The notes: generated from the sequence alone by a model not told the origin. A stretch of 64,000 nt of DNA from Crenobacter caeni (GCF_010435965.1 NZ_JAAGAA010000006.1:124001-188000); one strand, 5' to 3'; shown: positions 1-9,579, numbered from the stretch's first letter. Made by a program: numbers and translations.

Positions 1-254
1 ACGAGGAGCCGCAGGTACTGCACTACGGCCGCCCGGGCACCGGCGTCGAGATCCAGGCCGGCATGATCTTCACCATCGAGCCGATGATCAATCAGGGCAA
101 GCGCCACCTGCGCATGCTCGCCGACGGCTGGACGGTGGTCACCAAGGACCGCAGCCTGTCCGCGCAGTGGGAGCACACCATCCTCGTCACCGACACCGGC
201 TACGAGATCCTGACCACCTCCGAGGGCACGCCGCCCAAGCCGGTGTTCAAGTAA
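1..254 (+). CDS. map: Methionine aminopeptidase type I, C-terminal fragment
   Basis: Removes the initiator methionine from nascent proteins in the cytoplasm; a metal-dependent pita-bread hydrolase. Only about the last 84 residues lie in the window, read in the frame starting at base 3; the 5' part is outside. The fragment carries the family's HYGRPGTG stretch, the metal-ligand segment FTIEPMIN and the late WEHTILVT segment, which together are diagnostic. The reading frame is open to the window edge, so this is truncation by the window, not a pseudogene. A strong hairpin follows the stop codon. Confidence 0.95.
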   Translation, partial: EEPQVLHYGRPGTGVEIQAGMIFTIEPMINQGKRHLRMLADGWTVVTKDRSLSAQWEHTILVTDTGYEILTTSEGTPPKPVFK

Positions 255-276
255 GAAGCTGCACTCCCCACAAAGA

Positions 277-303
277 CAAGGGCGCCCACGGGCGCCCTTG
301 TTG
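277..303 (+). terminator. Hairpin terminator after map
   Basis: A perfect 10-bp stem (277-286 with 291-300) around a 4-base loop lies 22 bases after the map stop. The T-tract is short and broken. It lies between convergent genes (map and the hydrolase), so it may serve both strands. Confidence 0.7.
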
Positions 304-317
304 CGTTCCGGCTGCCC

Positions 318-926
318 CTACCAGAGGCGGCGGATCTGCTCGGCCAGCTGCACCAGCCGGCCGTGGAAGAAGTGGCCAGCGCCGGGCAGCACCAGCACCG
401 GCAGCGACTGCGGCCGCGCCCAGTCGAACACGGCAGTAAGCGGGATCACCTCGTCCTCTTCGCCGTGGATCACCAGCGTGTCGGCCGGCACCGGCGGCGT
501 AGCTATCGCGTACTTGCCCACCGCCACGCCGATCAGCAGCAGCCGCTCGGCCTCACAGCGCTCACGCACCCGCGCGGCGACAAAGCCGCCGAACGAGAAG
601 CCGGCCAGCGCGAGCGGCAGGCTGCCGTGCGCGGCGCGCGCGTGCTCGACGACCGCGAGCACGTCGTCGACCTCGCCGACGCCATAGTCGTGCACGCCGC
701 CGCTCTCCCCGACCCCGCGCAAATTGGGCAGGTAGCACACATAGCCCAGCTGCGACAGCGCGCGCGCAGCGGTCTGCACCACCTTGTTGCCGTTGGTGCC
801 GCCCTGCAGCGGGTTCGGGTGGCAGATCACGGCGATGCCGGTGACCGCGCCCTTGGGCTCGACGATGAGCGTCTCCAGTTCACCCACCGGCCCCGCCAGC
901 ATGCGGGCATTGTGCGGCTTGAGCAT
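318..926 (-). CDS. Alpha/beta hydrolase (COG2945-like)
   Basis: Cytosolic serine hydrolase of 202 residues; substrate unknown. The nucleophile elbow GFSFGG places Ser111, with Asp158 in HGEEDE and His185 in GAGHFF as the likely rest of the triad. The early CHPNPLQGGTNGNK segment is typical of the small COG2945 hydrolases. There is no signal peptide. The start ATG overlaps the stop of the upstream ferredoxin gene by one base (TGATG), implying translational coupling. The natural reaction cannot be read from sequence. Confidence 0.85.
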   Translation of the reverse strand: MLKPHNARMLAGPVGELETLIVEPKGAVTGIAVICHPNPLQGGTNGNKVVQTAARALSQLGYVCYLPNLRGVGESGGVHDYGVGEVDDVLAVVEHARAAHGSLPLALAGFSFGGFVAARVRERCEAERLLLIGVAVGKYAIATPPVPADTLVIHGEEDEVIPLTAVFDWARPQSLPVLVLPGAGHFFHGRLVQLAEQIRRLW

Positions 927-1234
927 CAGCGCGCCAGCCTCTGAACCACCTCACCGCCGAGCAGGTGCTTGTCGACGATCTCGTCGATGTCCTCGCGGTC
1001 GACGAAGGTGTACCAGATCTCCTGCGGGTAGACGACCATCAGCGGGCCGTCGTCGCAGCGGCCGAGGCAGCCGGCCTTGTTGACGCGAACCCGGCCCTCG
1101 CCGGCGAGCCCCAGCGCCTTCACGCGGTCCTTCATGTAGCCCATCAGCTCGCTGGCGCCGTGGTTGTTGCAGCAGTCCTCGCCGGGCGCGCGCTGGTTGC
1201 AGCAGACGAACACATGGTGCTGGTAAAAAGACAT
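926..1234 (-). CDS. Thioredoxin-like [2Fe-2S] ferredoxin
   Basis: Small (102 aa) electron-transfer protein of the thioredoxin-fold [2Fe-2S] family. It has the expected cysteine spacing: Cys11/12 and Cys21/22 near the N-terminus, then Cys56 and Cys60 in the CLGRC turn. C-terminal PQEIWYTFVD is also typical. It sits 22 bases downstream of dnaB on the same strand and is coupled to the hydrolase gene. The physiological redox partner is unknown. Confidence 0.88.
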   Translation of the reverse strand: MSFYQHHVFVCCNQRAPGEDCCNNHGASELMGYMKDRVKALGLAGEGRVRVNKAGCLGRCDDGPLMVVYPQEIWYTFVDREDIDEIVDKHLLGGEVVQRLAR

Positions 1235-1256
1235 GGTTTTCCCCTGATAATGCGGT

Positions 1257-2663
1257 TCAGCCGTCGTTGTCGGCCCAGCCGCTGGCGCCGTGCAAGGCGG
1301 CGTTCTCGAATTTGGCGTACTTGCCGACGAAGGCGAGGCGGACGGTGCCGGTCGGGCCGTTACGGTGCTTGGCGATGATCGCCTCGGCCAGGCCCTTGTC
1401 CGGCGAATCCGGGTTGTAGTACTCGTCGCGGTACATGAAGACGATGATGTCCGCGTCCTGCTCGATGGCGCCCGATTCGCGCAAGTCCGACATCATCGGC
1501 CGCTTGTTCGGGCGTTGTTCAACTGCACGAGACAACTGCGACAGCGCGATGATCGGCACTTCCAGTTCGCGGGCAAGCCCCTTGATACCGCGCGAAATCT
1601 CGCCAAGCTCGGCAGTGCGGTTGTCGCTGCGACCCGACCCCGACATCAGCTGCAGGTAGTCGATCACGATCAGGCCGAGCTTGCCGCCGTGCTGGCGCGC
1701 GAGGCGCCGCGAACGCGCGCGCACTTCCAGCGCGGTCAGCGCCGGCGTCTCGTCGATATACATCGGTGCGTCGGACAGCTTGCCGATTGCGAAGGTGAGC
1801 TTGCTCCAGTCCTCGTCCTCCAGCTTGCCGGTGCGCAGCACGTGCTGGTCGAGCCGGCCGACCGACCCCAGCATACGCATCACCAGCTGGGTGCCACCCA
1901 TCTCCATCGAGAACACCGCGACCGGCAGGTGCGTCTCGACCGCGACATGCTCGGCGATGTTCATCGAGAACGCGGTCTTGCCCATGGACGGACGGCCGGC
2001 GACGATCACCAGGTCGCCCGGCTGCAGGCCGGAGGTCTTGGCGTCCAGATCGGTGAAGCCGGTCGGGATGCCGGTCACCTCGTCCGGGTTCTCGCGGCTG
2101 TACAGCATGTCGATGCGCTCGACGACCTCCTTGAGCAGGCCCGGCATCTCGAGGAAGCCCTTCTTGCCCTTGGCGGTCGACTCGGCGATCTGGAACACCT
2201 TGCCCTCGGCCTCGTCCAACAGCTGCGACGCGTCGCGCCCCTGCGGGTTGTACGCCGACTCGACGATCTCGGTGCCAACCTGCGCGAGCTGGCGCATCAC
2301 CGAGCGCTCGCGCACGATCTCGGCGTAGCGGCGGATGTTGGCCGCCGACGGCGTGCTCTGCGCGAGCTGCGCGAGGTAGGCGAGCCCGCCGACGTTGCCG
2401 AGCTCGCCGTTCTTGTCGAGCTGCTCGGAGACGGTCACCACGTCGGCCGCGCGCGCAAGTTCCACCAGCTGCGAGATATGCCGGAAGATCAGCCGGTGGT
2501 CGTGCCGGTAGAAGTCGGCCTCGGACAAGACGTCGGCGATCTTGTCGAACGCGCTGTTGTCGAGCAGCAGGCCGCCCAGCACCGATTGTTCAGCTTCGAC
2601 CGAGTTGGGCGGCGTGCGCACGGCGGCGACGTCGCCGGCGTAGGATTCTTCGTGTTCGTTCAT
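1257..2663 (-). CDS. dnaB: Replicative DNA helicase DnaB
   Basis: Hexameric 5'-3' helicase that unwinds DNA at the replication fork and binds primase. The N-terminal helical domain begins at PPNSVEAEQSVLGG. The RecA-like C-terminal ATPase has a Walker A GRPSMGKTAF and the IVIDYLQLMSG Walker B segment. I chose ATG 2663 (MNEHEESY, 468 aa) because the open frame upstream to 2756 adds a basic unlike-DnaB tail and overlaps the preceding gene. No intein is present; length is normal. Lies 50 bases after the flavoprotein gene. Confidence 0.97.
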   Translation of the reverse strand: MNEHEESYAGDVAAVRTPPNSVEAEQSVLGGLLLDNSAFDKIADVLSEADFYRHDHRLIFRHISQLVELARAADVVTVSEQLDKNGELGNVGGLAYLAQLAQSTPSAANIRRYAEIVRERSVMRQLAQVGTEIVESAYNPQGRDASQLLDEAEGKVFQIAESTAKGKKGFLEMPGLLKEVVERIDMLYSRENPDEVTGIPTGFTDLDAKTSGLQPGDLVIVAGRPSMGKTAFSMNIAEHVAVETHLPVAVFSMEMGGTQLVMRMLGSVGRLDQHVLRTGKLEDEDWSKLTFAIGKLSDAPMYIDETPALTALEVRARSRRLARQHGGKLGLIVIDYLQLMSGSGRSDNRTAELGEISRGIKGLARELEVPIIALSQLSRAVEQRPNKRPMMSDLRESGAIEQDADIIVFMYRDEYYNPDSPDKGLAEAIIAKHRNGPTGTVRLAFVGKYAKFENAALHGASGWADNDG

Positions 2664-2713
2664 TGGGCGGGGGGCCGGCTGTCGCCGGCTGGACGCGGGA
2701 GCAAAGCGCGATT

Positions 2714-3889
2714 CTAGCAGTTTTTGCCGGCGACAAAGCCGCTCGACCACGCCCACTGGAAGTTGTAGCCGCCCAGGTGCCCGGTCACGTCGACCACCTC
2801 GCCGACAAAAAAGAGCCCCGGCACCCCGCGCGCCTCCATGGTCTTGGACGACAGCGCGCGGGTCGACACTCCGCCACGGGTGACCTCGGCCTTGCGGTAG
2901 CCCTGCGTGCCGTTGGGCAGCACCCGCCAGTGGTGCACGGCGTCGCTAAACTTCTGCACGCGCCGGCCGGTCACTTCGCTCACCTTCCAGTCCATCTGCT
3001 GCTGGGCAAGCCAGGCGTCGGCAAAGCGTTTGGGCCAGTACTCGCCCAGCAAGTTGGCCAGGCGCTGCGCACTGCCGGCGTTGCCAGCTAGCAGCGCCTC
3101 AACGTCCACGCCCGGCAACAGGTCGACCGTCAACGCATCGCCCGGCTGCCAGTACGAGGAAATCTGCAGGATGGCAGGCCCCGACAGGCCCTTGTGGGTG
3201 AACAGCAGACTCTCGCGGAAGCTCGCCTTGCCGCACGACACCTCGGCGTCCAGCGACACGCCGGCAAGCGGCGCGAACCGTTCGGCGTCGTCCGCGTGGA
3301 AGGTCAAGGGCACCAGCGCGGGCGCGAGCGGTGTCACCTCCAGGCCGAACTGCTCGGCCAGCCGGTAGCCGAAGGGCGTCGCGCCGATCTGCGGGATGGA
3401 CAGGCCGCCGGTGGCGACCACCAGCGACCCGGCCGCGAAGCCGCCCTCGCTCGTCGCCACCGTGAATAACCCGTCCTCGCCGCGCGCTACCTCGCCCACC
3501 TCGACGCCCATGCGCCGATCGACGCCCGCGGCGCTGCATTCGGCGTCCAGTAGTGCGATCACCTGCTCGCTCGAGTCGTCACAAAAGAGCTGGCCGAGCT
3601 TTTTCTCGTGCCAGGCGACGCCGTGGCGGGCCATTAGCGCAAGGAAGTCCTGCGGCGTGTATTGGCTGAGCGCGGAGCGGCAGAAATGCGGATTTTCGGA
3701 GAGATAGCAGTCGGCGCGCGCGCCGCTGTTGGTGAAGTTGCAGCGGCCACCGCCGGAGATGCGGATCTTCTCGGCAAGCTTCACCGCATGGTCAAGCAGC
3801 AGCACGCTACGTCCCCGTGCGCCGGCGGTCGCCGCGCACATCATGCCGGCGGCGCCGGCTCCGATCACGATCACGTCAAAACGTTGCAT
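2714..3889 (-). CDS. BaiN/HI0933-family NAD(P)/FAD-dependent oxidoreductase
   Basis: Flavoprotein of 391 aa. The N-terminal dinucleotide fold VIGAGAAGMMCAA binds FAD. It is followed by the family-specific EKIRISGGGRCNFTNS motif and ends in the C-terminal FFVGEVVDVTGHLGGYNFQ segment of the HI0933 (YhiN) family. The family's reaction is poorly established; some relatives reduce bile-acid intermediates, which should not be assumed here. First gene of a same-strand run leading into dnaB. Confidence 0.88.
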   Translation of the reverse strand: MQRFDVIVIGAGAAGMMCAATAGARGRSVLLLDHAVKLAEKIRISGGGRCNFTNSGARADCYLSENPHFCRSALSQYTPQDFLALMARHGVAWHEKKLGQLFCDDSSEQVIALLDAECSAAGVDRRMGVEVGEVARGEDGLFTVATSEGGFAAGSLVVATGGLSIPQIGATPFGYRLAEQFGLEVTPLAPALVPLTFHADDAERFAPLAGVSLDAEVSCGKASFRESLLFTHKGLSGPAILQISSYWQPGDALTVDLLPGVDVEALLAGNAGSAQRLANLLGEYWPKRFADAWLAQQQMDWKVSEVTGRRVQKFSDAVHHWRVLPNGTQGYRKAEVTRGGVSTRALSSKTMEARGVPGLFFVGEVVDVTGHLGGYNFQWAWSSGFVAGKNC

Positions 3890-3916
3890 TGTTTACCCTA
3901 GTTGTACGGTCAACCA

Positions 3917-3946
3917 TTGGCCGCGCACTGGCAATTCCAGTAAACT
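3917..3946 (+). promoter_or_regulatory. Candidate sigma-70 promoter of sodB
   Basis: TTGGCC at 3917-3922 and TAAACT at 3941-3946 with an 18-base spacer lie about 50 bases upstream of the sodB start, in the only non-coding gap on that side. Matches are partial, so this is a proposal only. Confidence 0.35.
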
Positions 3947-3994
3947 TGGCTGGCAAGCAGAATTATGCAAAAACCTTTGCCCCAGGAGACCCGC

Positions 3995-4573
3995 ATGGAA
4001 CACAAACTGCCCGAACTGCCGTACGCCCTCGACGCGCTGGCGCCGACCATCTCCAAGGAAACGCTCGAGTACCACTACGGCAAGCACCACCAGACCTACA
4101 TCACCAACCTGAACAACCTGATTAAGGGTACCGAGTTCGAGAACGCCTCGCTCGAAGAGATCGTCAAGAAGTCTTCCGGCGGCGTCTTCAACAACGCGGC
4201 GCAGGTGTGGAACCACACCTTCTACTGGTTCGGCCTGACCCCGAACGGCAAGGGCGCACCGGAAGGCGCGCTCGCCGACGCGATCAACGCCAAGTGGGGC
4301 TCGTTCGACGAGTTCAAGAAGGCATTCAACGCGGTTGCCGCCGGCACCTTCGGCTCCGGCTGGGCTTGGCTGGTGAAGAACGCCGACGGCTCGCTCGACC
4401 TGATGTCGACCAGCAACGCGGCCACCCCGCTGACCACCGACAAGAAGGCGCTGCTCACCTGTGACGTATGGGAACACGCCTACTACATCGACTACCGCAA
4501 CAGCCGCCCGAACTACCTCGAGGGCTTCTGGAAGCTGGTGAACTGGGACTTCGTCGCGGCGAACTTCGCCTGA
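3995..4573 (+). CDS. sodB: Superoxide dismutase [Fe]
   Basis: Converts superoxide to oxygen and hydrogen peroxide in the cytoplasm. The 192-aa protein has the four metal ligands His27, His74, Asp157 and His161 in the contexts EYHYGK, NHTFYW and DVWEHAYY. The [11 protein letters not shown] segment and the GSGWAWL stretch resemble Fe-type rather than Mn-type enzymes; cambialistic use cannot be excluded. ATG 3995 was chosen over 3965 because it follows a CAGGAG ribosome site and matches family N-termini ([14 protein letters not shown]). Confidence 0.96.
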   Translation: MEHKLPELPYALDALAPTISKETLEYHYGKHHQTYITNLNNLIKGTEFENASLEEIVKKSSGGVFNNAAQVWNHTFYWFGLTPNGKGAPEGALADAINAKWGSFDEFKKAFNAVAAGTFGSGWAWLVKNADGSLDLMSTSNAATPLTTDKKALLTCDVWEHAYYIDYRNSRPNYLEGFWKLVNWDFVAANFA

Positions 4574-4592
4574 TCGGCTAGCCCCAGCACAA

Positions 4593-4621
4593 AGCGGCGC
4601 CTTCTGGCGCCGCTTTTTTTT
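4593..4621 (+). terminator. Rho-independent terminator of sodB
   Basis: A 9-bp GC-rich stem (4593-4601 with 4606-4614) around TTCT, followed by an eight-base T run. Lies between convergent sodB and ppiD. Confidence 0.9.
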
Positions 4622-4660
4622 GTCTGCGCGGCACGCCTGACGGCGCGCCACACATCCCGA

Positions 4661-6487
4661 TTACTCGGTCGGCTGCTGGCTAAGCATCACCGGATACTTC
4701 TGGCGCAGACCCTGCAGGTAGCCGGAAACCAGCGCGTTGGAAGACAGCTCGCTGACCACCGCCGAGAGTTGCGCGACTTCCTGCGGGCTGGTCGCCACCG
4801 CAGGCTCGACCTTGTCGACACGGTAGAGCACATAGTCGCCGCCCTCACGCTCGAGGCCCGCGTACGACGGCAGCGTCTTGGCCGGCGCGGCGAAGATCGC
4901 GCGCACGTCGGCCATCGGCAACCCCTGCGGCGACTTGCGCGACACCGGCACCATCTGCCCCCACGCCGCGGCGACGTCGCCCTTGCCGGCCTTGAGTTCG
5001 GCGAGCAGGGCTTCACCCTTGGCGCGGGCCAGCTTGACCGCTTCCTTCTGCGCGAGTTCGGCGCGGATCGCGTCGCTCACTTCGGACAGCGGCTGCGTCG
5101 CGGCCGGCTTGTGCGCGTTCACGCGCACCACCACCAGCGTGTTGTCGCCGACGTCGACAGGCTCGCTATTGTGCTTGCCCTTGAGCACGTCGTCGCTAAA
5201 CGCGGCGTCGAGCAGCTTCGAGTTGGCCAGCACGCCCTGCCCCGGCGCCTCGCGCGACACCCAGCCGGACTGCTCGATCGTCAGGCCGAGTGCCTTGCTC
5301 GCCGGCTCGAGCGAGCTGCCTTGCTGGTAGGCAAGTTCGCCCAGCTTGTCGGCTTCGGCGCGGAACGCGGCGGTCGACTGCTGGCGTGCCAGTTGCGCCT
5401 CGATCTCTGGCTTCAGCGCGTCGAACGAAGGCGCCTTCACGTCTTCCAGCTTGAGGATGTGGTAGCCGAACTCGGTCTGCACGATGCCGCTGACCTGCCC
5501 TTTGTCCAGCGCGAACGCGGCGTCCTCGAACGGCTTGACCATCGCGCCGCGGCCGAAGTAGCCGAGGTCGCCGCCGTTGGCAGCCGAACCCGGGTCCTGC
5601 GAGCGCGCCTTGGCAAGCTCCGCGAAGCGCGCCGGGTTGGCCTGGACTTCCTTGAGCAGGGCTTCGGCTTGCGCCTTCACCTTGGCCTTCGCGTCGGCGC
5701 CGGCGGCCGCGTCGACCGTCAGCAGGATATGCGCGACACGGCGCTCCTCGCCGCCGAGTTCGGCCTTGTGCGCCTCGTAGTACTTGCGCACGGCCGCCTC
5801 GTCGACCTTCTGCTTGCCGGCCATCGCCTGCTGCGAGAGGACGACGTAGTCGAGCTTCACCTGCTCCGGCGTACGGAAGCGCGCCTTGTTCGCCTCGTAG
5901 AACGCCTTGACCGCCGCGTCGCCGACTTTGACCTCGGCGAGGAAAGCCTGCGGACGGATCACCAGCGCCTGCACGTCGCGGGTTTCGCCAAGCAGCGCCG
6001 CCATGCGCTGGGCGACGGTCTTGGCGACGAAGTGGCTGCCGGTAAACGGCAACAGCTGGCTTTGCAACATCACGTCCTGGCGCACCTGCGCCTCGAACGC
6101 TTCGGGGCTCATGTAGCGGTTGGCCAGGAATTCTTTGTAACGATCCGGGCTGAACTTGCCGTCCTGCTGGAAGGCGGGAATCGACGCGATCACGCGGCGC
6201 AGTTCGGCGCCGCCCACCGCGAGGTCAGCCGCCTCGGCGTCAGCCAGCACCAGGTTCTGGCGGATCAGCGACTCGAGCGCCGCCTGGCGGGTCGCCGCGT
6301 TGGCGTTCTGCCCCTCAAGCACGCGGTCCAGATCGGCCTTGACGACCTTGCGCTCGCCGACCTTGGCAAGGTAGGGGTCGTCGGTCACGGTGGAGTAGCT
6401 GCCGACGCCGAAACCTACAAAGGTCAGCGCGACGGCACCGAGGATGATCTTGATGGCGAACTTGTTGTTGTGGACGAAATCGAACAT
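4661..6487 (-). CDS. ppiD: PpiD-like periplasmic folding factor (SurA/PpiC parvulin)
   Basis: Membrane-anchored periplasmic chaperone of 608 aa that assists newly exported outer-membrane proteins. One N-terminal transmembrane segment (about residues 10-32, KFAIKIILGAVALTFVGF) is followed by a SurA-N-like region. A parvulin domain in the middle starts at ERRVAHILL and continues to GYHILKLEDV. A second, degenerate parvulin-like region and a chaperone tail follow. ATG 6487 (MFDFVHNN) is the family start; the open frame to 6541 runs into the tRNA. Follows tRNA-Asp and its terminator, so it probably has its own promoter. Confidence 0.93.
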   Translation of the reverse strand: MFDFVHNNKFAIKIILGAVALTFVGFGVGSYSTVTDDPYLAKVGERKVVKADLDRVLEGQNANAATRQAALESLIRQNLVLADAEAADLAVGGAELRRVIASIPAFQQDGKFSPDRYKEFLANRYMSPEAFEAQVRQDVMLQSQLLPFTGSHFVAKTVAQRMAALLGETRDVQALVIRPQAFLAEVKVGDAAVKAFYEANKARFRTPEQVKLDYVVLSQQAMAGKQKVDEAAVRKYYEAHKAELGGEERRVAHILLTVDAAAGADAKAKVKAQAEALLKEVQANPARFAELAKARSQDPGSAANGGDLGYFGRGAMVKPFEDAAFALDKGQVSGIVQTEFGYHILKLEDVKAPSFDALKPEIEAQLARQQSTAAFRAEADKLGELAYQQGSSLEPASKALGLTIEQSGWVSREAPGQGVLANSKLLDAAFSDDVLKGKHNSEPVDVGDNTLVVVRVNAHKPAATQPLSEVSDAIRAELAQKEAVKLARAKGEALLAELKAGKGDVAAAWGQMVPVSRKSPQGLPMADVRAIFAAPAKTLPSYAGLEREGGDYVLYRVDKVEPAVATSPQEVAQLSAVVSELSSNALVSGYLQGLRQKYPVMLSQQPTE

Positions 6488-6504
6488 TTGTATGGGCTTG
6501 CGCG

Positions 6505-6536
6505 AAAAGAAAAGGTGAACGGATGCCCGTTCACCT
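6505..6536 (-). terminator. Terminator after tRNA-Asp
   Basis: A perfect 10-bp stem (6513-6522 with 6527-6536) and, on the minus strand, a following run TTTTCTTTT. It separates the tRNA transcript from ppiD. Confidence 0.9.
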
Positions 6537-6543
6537 TGCATTC

Positions 6544-6620
6544 TGGCGGAGCGGACGGGGCTCGAACCCGCGACCCCCGGCGTGACAGGCCGGTATTCTG
6601 ACCAACTGAACTACCGCTCC
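6544..6620 (-). tRNA. tRNA-Asp (GTC)
   Basis: A 77-base cloverleaf on the minus strand beginning GGAGCGG and ending CCGCTCCG plus an encoded CCA. The acceptor arm pairs fully, the D-loop has AGUUGGU, the anticodon loop reads CCUGUCACG (anticodon GTC), and the T-arm has GGUUCGAAC. Sits between hup and ppiD. Confidence 0.98.
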
Positions 6621-6650
6621 GTGATGGGCAGGCAAAGGCTCACCTGCGAC

Positions 6651-6670
6651 GGTGCCGGCAAGCCGGCACC
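6651..6670 (-). terminator. Hairpin downstream of hup
   Basis: A 9-bp perfect stem (6651-6659 with 6662-6670) eight bases after the hup stop. It lacks a T-run, so it may be an mRNA 3'-end stabilising or processing structure rather than an intrinsic terminator. Confidence 0.5.
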
Positions 6671-6678
6671 GGAGCGAC

Positions 6679-6948
6679 TTACAGCGCGTCCTTCAGCGCC
6701 TTGCCGGCGCGGAACTTGGGCGCACGGGCAGCGGGGATGGTGATCGACTCGCCGGTCTTCGGGTTACGGCCGGTACGCTCGGCGCGCTCGCCGACGTAGA
6801 AGGTACCGAAGCCCACCAGCGTGACGTCGCCGCCGTTTTTCAGGGTCTCGGTCACGGCGGCGATCATGCCGTCCAGCGCCTTGCCGGCAGCAGCCTTGGA
6901 AATGTCGGCGTTGGCAGCGATCGCGTCGATCAGTTCAGACTTGTTCAC
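6679..6948 (-). CDS. hupB: Nucleoid protein HU
   Basis: Small (89 aa) histone-like dimer that bends and compacts DNA. The sequence begins [11 protein letters not shown], carries the conserved GFGTF turn and the DNA-intercalating arm with GRNPKTGE and the tip proline ([13 protein letters not shown]). Located immediately downstream of lon, as in many proteobacteria, but with its own strong promoter. Confidence 0.97.
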   Translation of the reverse strand: MNKSELIDAIAANADISKAAAGKALDGMIAAVTETLKNGGDVTLVGFGTFYVGERAERTGRNPKTGESITIPAARAPKFRAGKALKDAL

Positions 6949-7012
6949 GTAAGTCCCCTTTCTTCATTCTGTCGGTCAGAGTCTAGATTGTGCGGAATTT
7001 GAAACCGCGAGT

Positions 7013-7042
7013 GTTATAACAAGGCTGAAATCCTTGTGTCAA
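7013..7042 (-). promoter_or_regulatory. Sigma-70 promoter of hup
   Basis: On the minus strand a perfect -35 TTGACA (7037-7042) and -10 TATAAC (7013-7018) with an 18-base spacer, about 65 bases before the hup start. The spacer contains an inverted repeat CAAGG/CCTTG that could be a protein site. Confidence 0.75.
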
Positions 7043-7124
7043 GCGGCTTCCAGCCTTGCCGGACCCGGCTGCAAGACAGCCGGAGCCCCCCTTTTTTAGC
7101 AGGCGCGGCCAAGGAGCCGCCCCC

Positions 7125-9539
7125 TCAGTGCTTGACGACCGACGACGCCTGCGCGCCCTCTGCCGGTTGGGTGATATTGGCAGAGCTTTCATCCTCTGAC
7201 AACGGCTGCGGTTGCGACTGCAGCGCCAAAGACAACACCTGGTCTATCCACTTGACCGGGTGGATTTCCAGCTTGTTCTTGATATTCGCTGGAATTTCAA
7301 CGAGATCCTTGACGTTGCCGTGCGGGATCAGCACGCGCTTGATGCCGCCGCGCTGCGCCGCCAGCAGCTTTTCCTTGAGGCCGCCGATCGGCAACACCTC
7401 GCCGCGCAGCGTGATCTCGCCGGTCATTGCCACGTCCGCACGCACCGGAATGCCGGTGAGCACCGACACGATCGCGGTGGTCATCGCGATGCCTGCCGAC
7501 GGGCCGTCTTTCGGGGTCGCCCCTTCCGGAACATGAATGTGCATGTCGCGTTTTTCGTAGAAATCCGGACGGATACCGAGCGACGCGGCGCGGCTCCGGA
7601 CCACGCTCAAGGCTGCGGTGATCGACTCCTGCATCACCTCCCCCAGCTGGCCGGTGCGAATGATGTTGCCCTTGCCCGGCAGCGCGACCGCCTCGATGGT
7701 CAACAGCTCGCCGCCGACCTCGGTCCACGCGAGGCCAGTGACCTGGCCCAGGCGATTCTCGGACTCGGCGACACCGTAGTCGAAGCGGCGCACGCCCAGA
7801 TACTTGTCCAGCGTCTTCGCGCTGACGGTGACCTTGCCGCCCTTGCCCTGCCGCTTGGAGTGCCCCATCACCACCTTGCGGCAGATCTTGGCGATCTCGC
7901 GGTCCAGGCTGCGCACGCCAGCCTCGCGCGTGTAGTAGCGGACGATGTCGCGGATCGCCGACTCCTGGATCACCGCCTCATCGTCGCCCACGCCGTTGTT
8001 CTTCATCTGCTTGGGCACCAGGTACTTCAGCGCGATATGCACCTTTTCGTCCTCGGTGTAACCGGACAGGCGGATGATCTCCATGCGGTCGAGCAGCGCC
8101 GGCGGGATGTTCAGCGAGTTGGCGGTCGCGACGAACATCACGTCAGAGAGGTCGTACTCGACCTCGGCGTAGTGGTCGATGAAGGCGTGGTTCTGCTCGG
8201 GGTCGAGCACTTCGAGCAGCGCGGCCGACGGGTCGCCGCGCATGTCGGCGCCCAGCTTGTCGACTTCGTCGAGCAGGAACAGCGGGTTCTTCACGCCGAC
8301 CTTGCTCATGTTCTGCAGCACCTTGCCCGGCATCGAACCGATATAGGTACGGCGGTGGCCGCGGATCTCGGCCTCGTCACGCACGCCACCCAGCGCCATG
8401 CGCACGAACTTGCGGCCGGTGGCACGCGCGATCGATTGGCCGAGCGAGGTCTTGCCGACCCCCGGCGGACCGACCAGGCACAGGATGGGCGCCTTCAGAC
8501 GGTCGACGCGCTGCTGCACGGACAGGTACTCGAGGATGCGCTCCTTGACCTTCTCCAGCCCGTAGTGGTCCTCGTCGAGCACCTCTTCGGCCTGGTCGAT
8601 GTCCTTGAGCACCTTGGACTTCTTCTTCCACGGCAGCTCGAGCAGCGTCTCGATATAGCTGCGCACCACCGTCGCCTCGGCCGACATCGGCGACATCATC
8701 GCCAGCTTCTTGAGCTCGGCATTCGCCTTCTCGCGCGCCTCCTTGCTCATGCCGGAGGCCTTGATGCGTTTTTGCAGCTCTTCCTGCTCGTTGGTCTCGT
8801 CCGACTCGCCCAGTTCCTTCTGGATCGCCTTGACCTGCTCGTTCAGGTAGTACTCGCGCTGGCTCTTCTCCATCTGCCGCTTCACGCGGCCGCGGATGCG
8901 CTTCTCGACCTGCAGGATGTCGATTTCACCCTCGAGCTGCGAGAGCAGGTGTTCGAGCCTCGGTTGCACGTCGATCAGCTCGAGCACTTCCTGCTTCTGC
9001 TCCAGGCGCAGCGGCAGGTGGGCGACGATGGTGTCGGCCAGCCGGCCGGACGCCTCGATGCCGGAGAGCGACGCCATCACCTCGGGCGGGATCTTCTTGT
9101 TGAGCTTGACGTACTGCTCGAACTGGCCGAGCAGCGCGCGGCGCATCGCCTCGCTCTCGGTGGTCTCGGCAGGCTCGGCGCCGACCGGCAGCACGGTCGC
9201 GACAAAGCAGTCGGCTTCCTCGCTGATGTCGCGCACGTAAGCGCGGTGACGCCCCTCGACCAGCACCTTGACGGTACCGTCGGGCAGCTTGAGCATCTGC
9301 AGCACCTGCGCGACGGTGCCGACCTGGTAGAGGTCCTCGGCACCCGGCTCGTCCTTGGACGCCGAACGCTGGGCGACCAGCAGGATTTCCTTGCCCTCGT
9401 CCATCGCCATTTCCAGCGCACGGATCGACTTGGCCCGCCCGACGAACAGCGGGATGACCATGTGGGGGAAGACGACGACATCGCGCAGCGGCAGCAGCGG
9501 CAAGGTGGTCGCTTCAATGTGTTCGGTGCTCTGCGACAT
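7125..9539 (-). CDS. lon: ATP-dependent protease Lon
   Basis: Hexameric AAA+ serine protease that degrades misfolded and regulatory proteins. 804 aa. The N-terminal LON substrate-binding domain begins at [15 protein letters not shown]. The AAA module has Walker [10 protein letters not shown]. The protease domain has the KDGPSAG motif with Ser681 as nucleophile and the downstream lysine in GLKEKLLAA forming the Ser-Lys dyad. Length is close to the E. coli enzyme. Transcribed from a consensus heat-shock promoter in the gap to clpX. Confidence 0.98.
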   Translation of the reverse strand: MSQSTEHIEATTLPLLPLRDVVVFPHMVIPLFVGRAKSIRALEMAMDEGKEILLVAQRSASKDEPGAEDLYQVGTVAQVLQMLKLPDGTVKVLVEGRHRAYVRDISEEADCFVATVLPVGAEPAETTESEAMRRALLGQFEQYVKLNKKIPPEVMASLSGIEASGRLADTIVAHLPLRLEQKQEVLELIDVQPRLEHLLSQLEGEIDILQVEKRIRGRVKRQMEKSQREYYLNEQVKAIQKELGESDETNEQEELQKRIKASGMSKEAREKANAELKKLAMMSPMSAEATVVRSYIETLLELPWKKKSKVLKDIDQAEEVLDEDHYGLEKVKERILEYLSVQQRVDRLKAPILCLVGPPGVGKTSLGQSIARATGRKFVRMALGGVRDEAEIRGHRRTYIGSMPGKVLQNMSKVGVKNPLFLLDEVDKLGADMRGDPSAALLEVLDPEQNHAFIDHYAEVEYDLSDVMFVATANSLNIPPALLDRMEIIRLSGYTEDEKVHIALKYLVPKQMKNNGVGDDEAVIQESAIRDIVRYYTREAGVRSLDREIAKICRKVVMGHSKRQGKGGKVTVSAKTLDKYLGVRRFDYGVAESENRLGQVTGLAWTEVGGELLTIEAVALPGKGNIIRTGQLGEVMQESITAALSVVRSRAASLGIRPDFYEKRDMHIHVPEGATPKDGPSAGIAMTTAIVSVLTGIPVRADVAMTGEITLRGEVLPIGGLKEKLLAAQRGGIKRVLIPHGNVKDLVEIPANIKNKLEIHPVKWIDQVLSLALQSQPQPLSEDESSANITQPAEGAQASSVVKH

Positions 9540-9579
9540 GATGTATGACCATTTCCGAAATGGATTTCAATAAGCTTTC

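Noticed and set aside
4769-6601. Very long plus-strand open frame opposite ppiD (and similar ones opposite lon, dnaB, thiB, actP)
   Set aside because: Arg/His/Leu-rich translations typical of antisense frames in high-GC genes; the opposite strand encodes clear known proteins.
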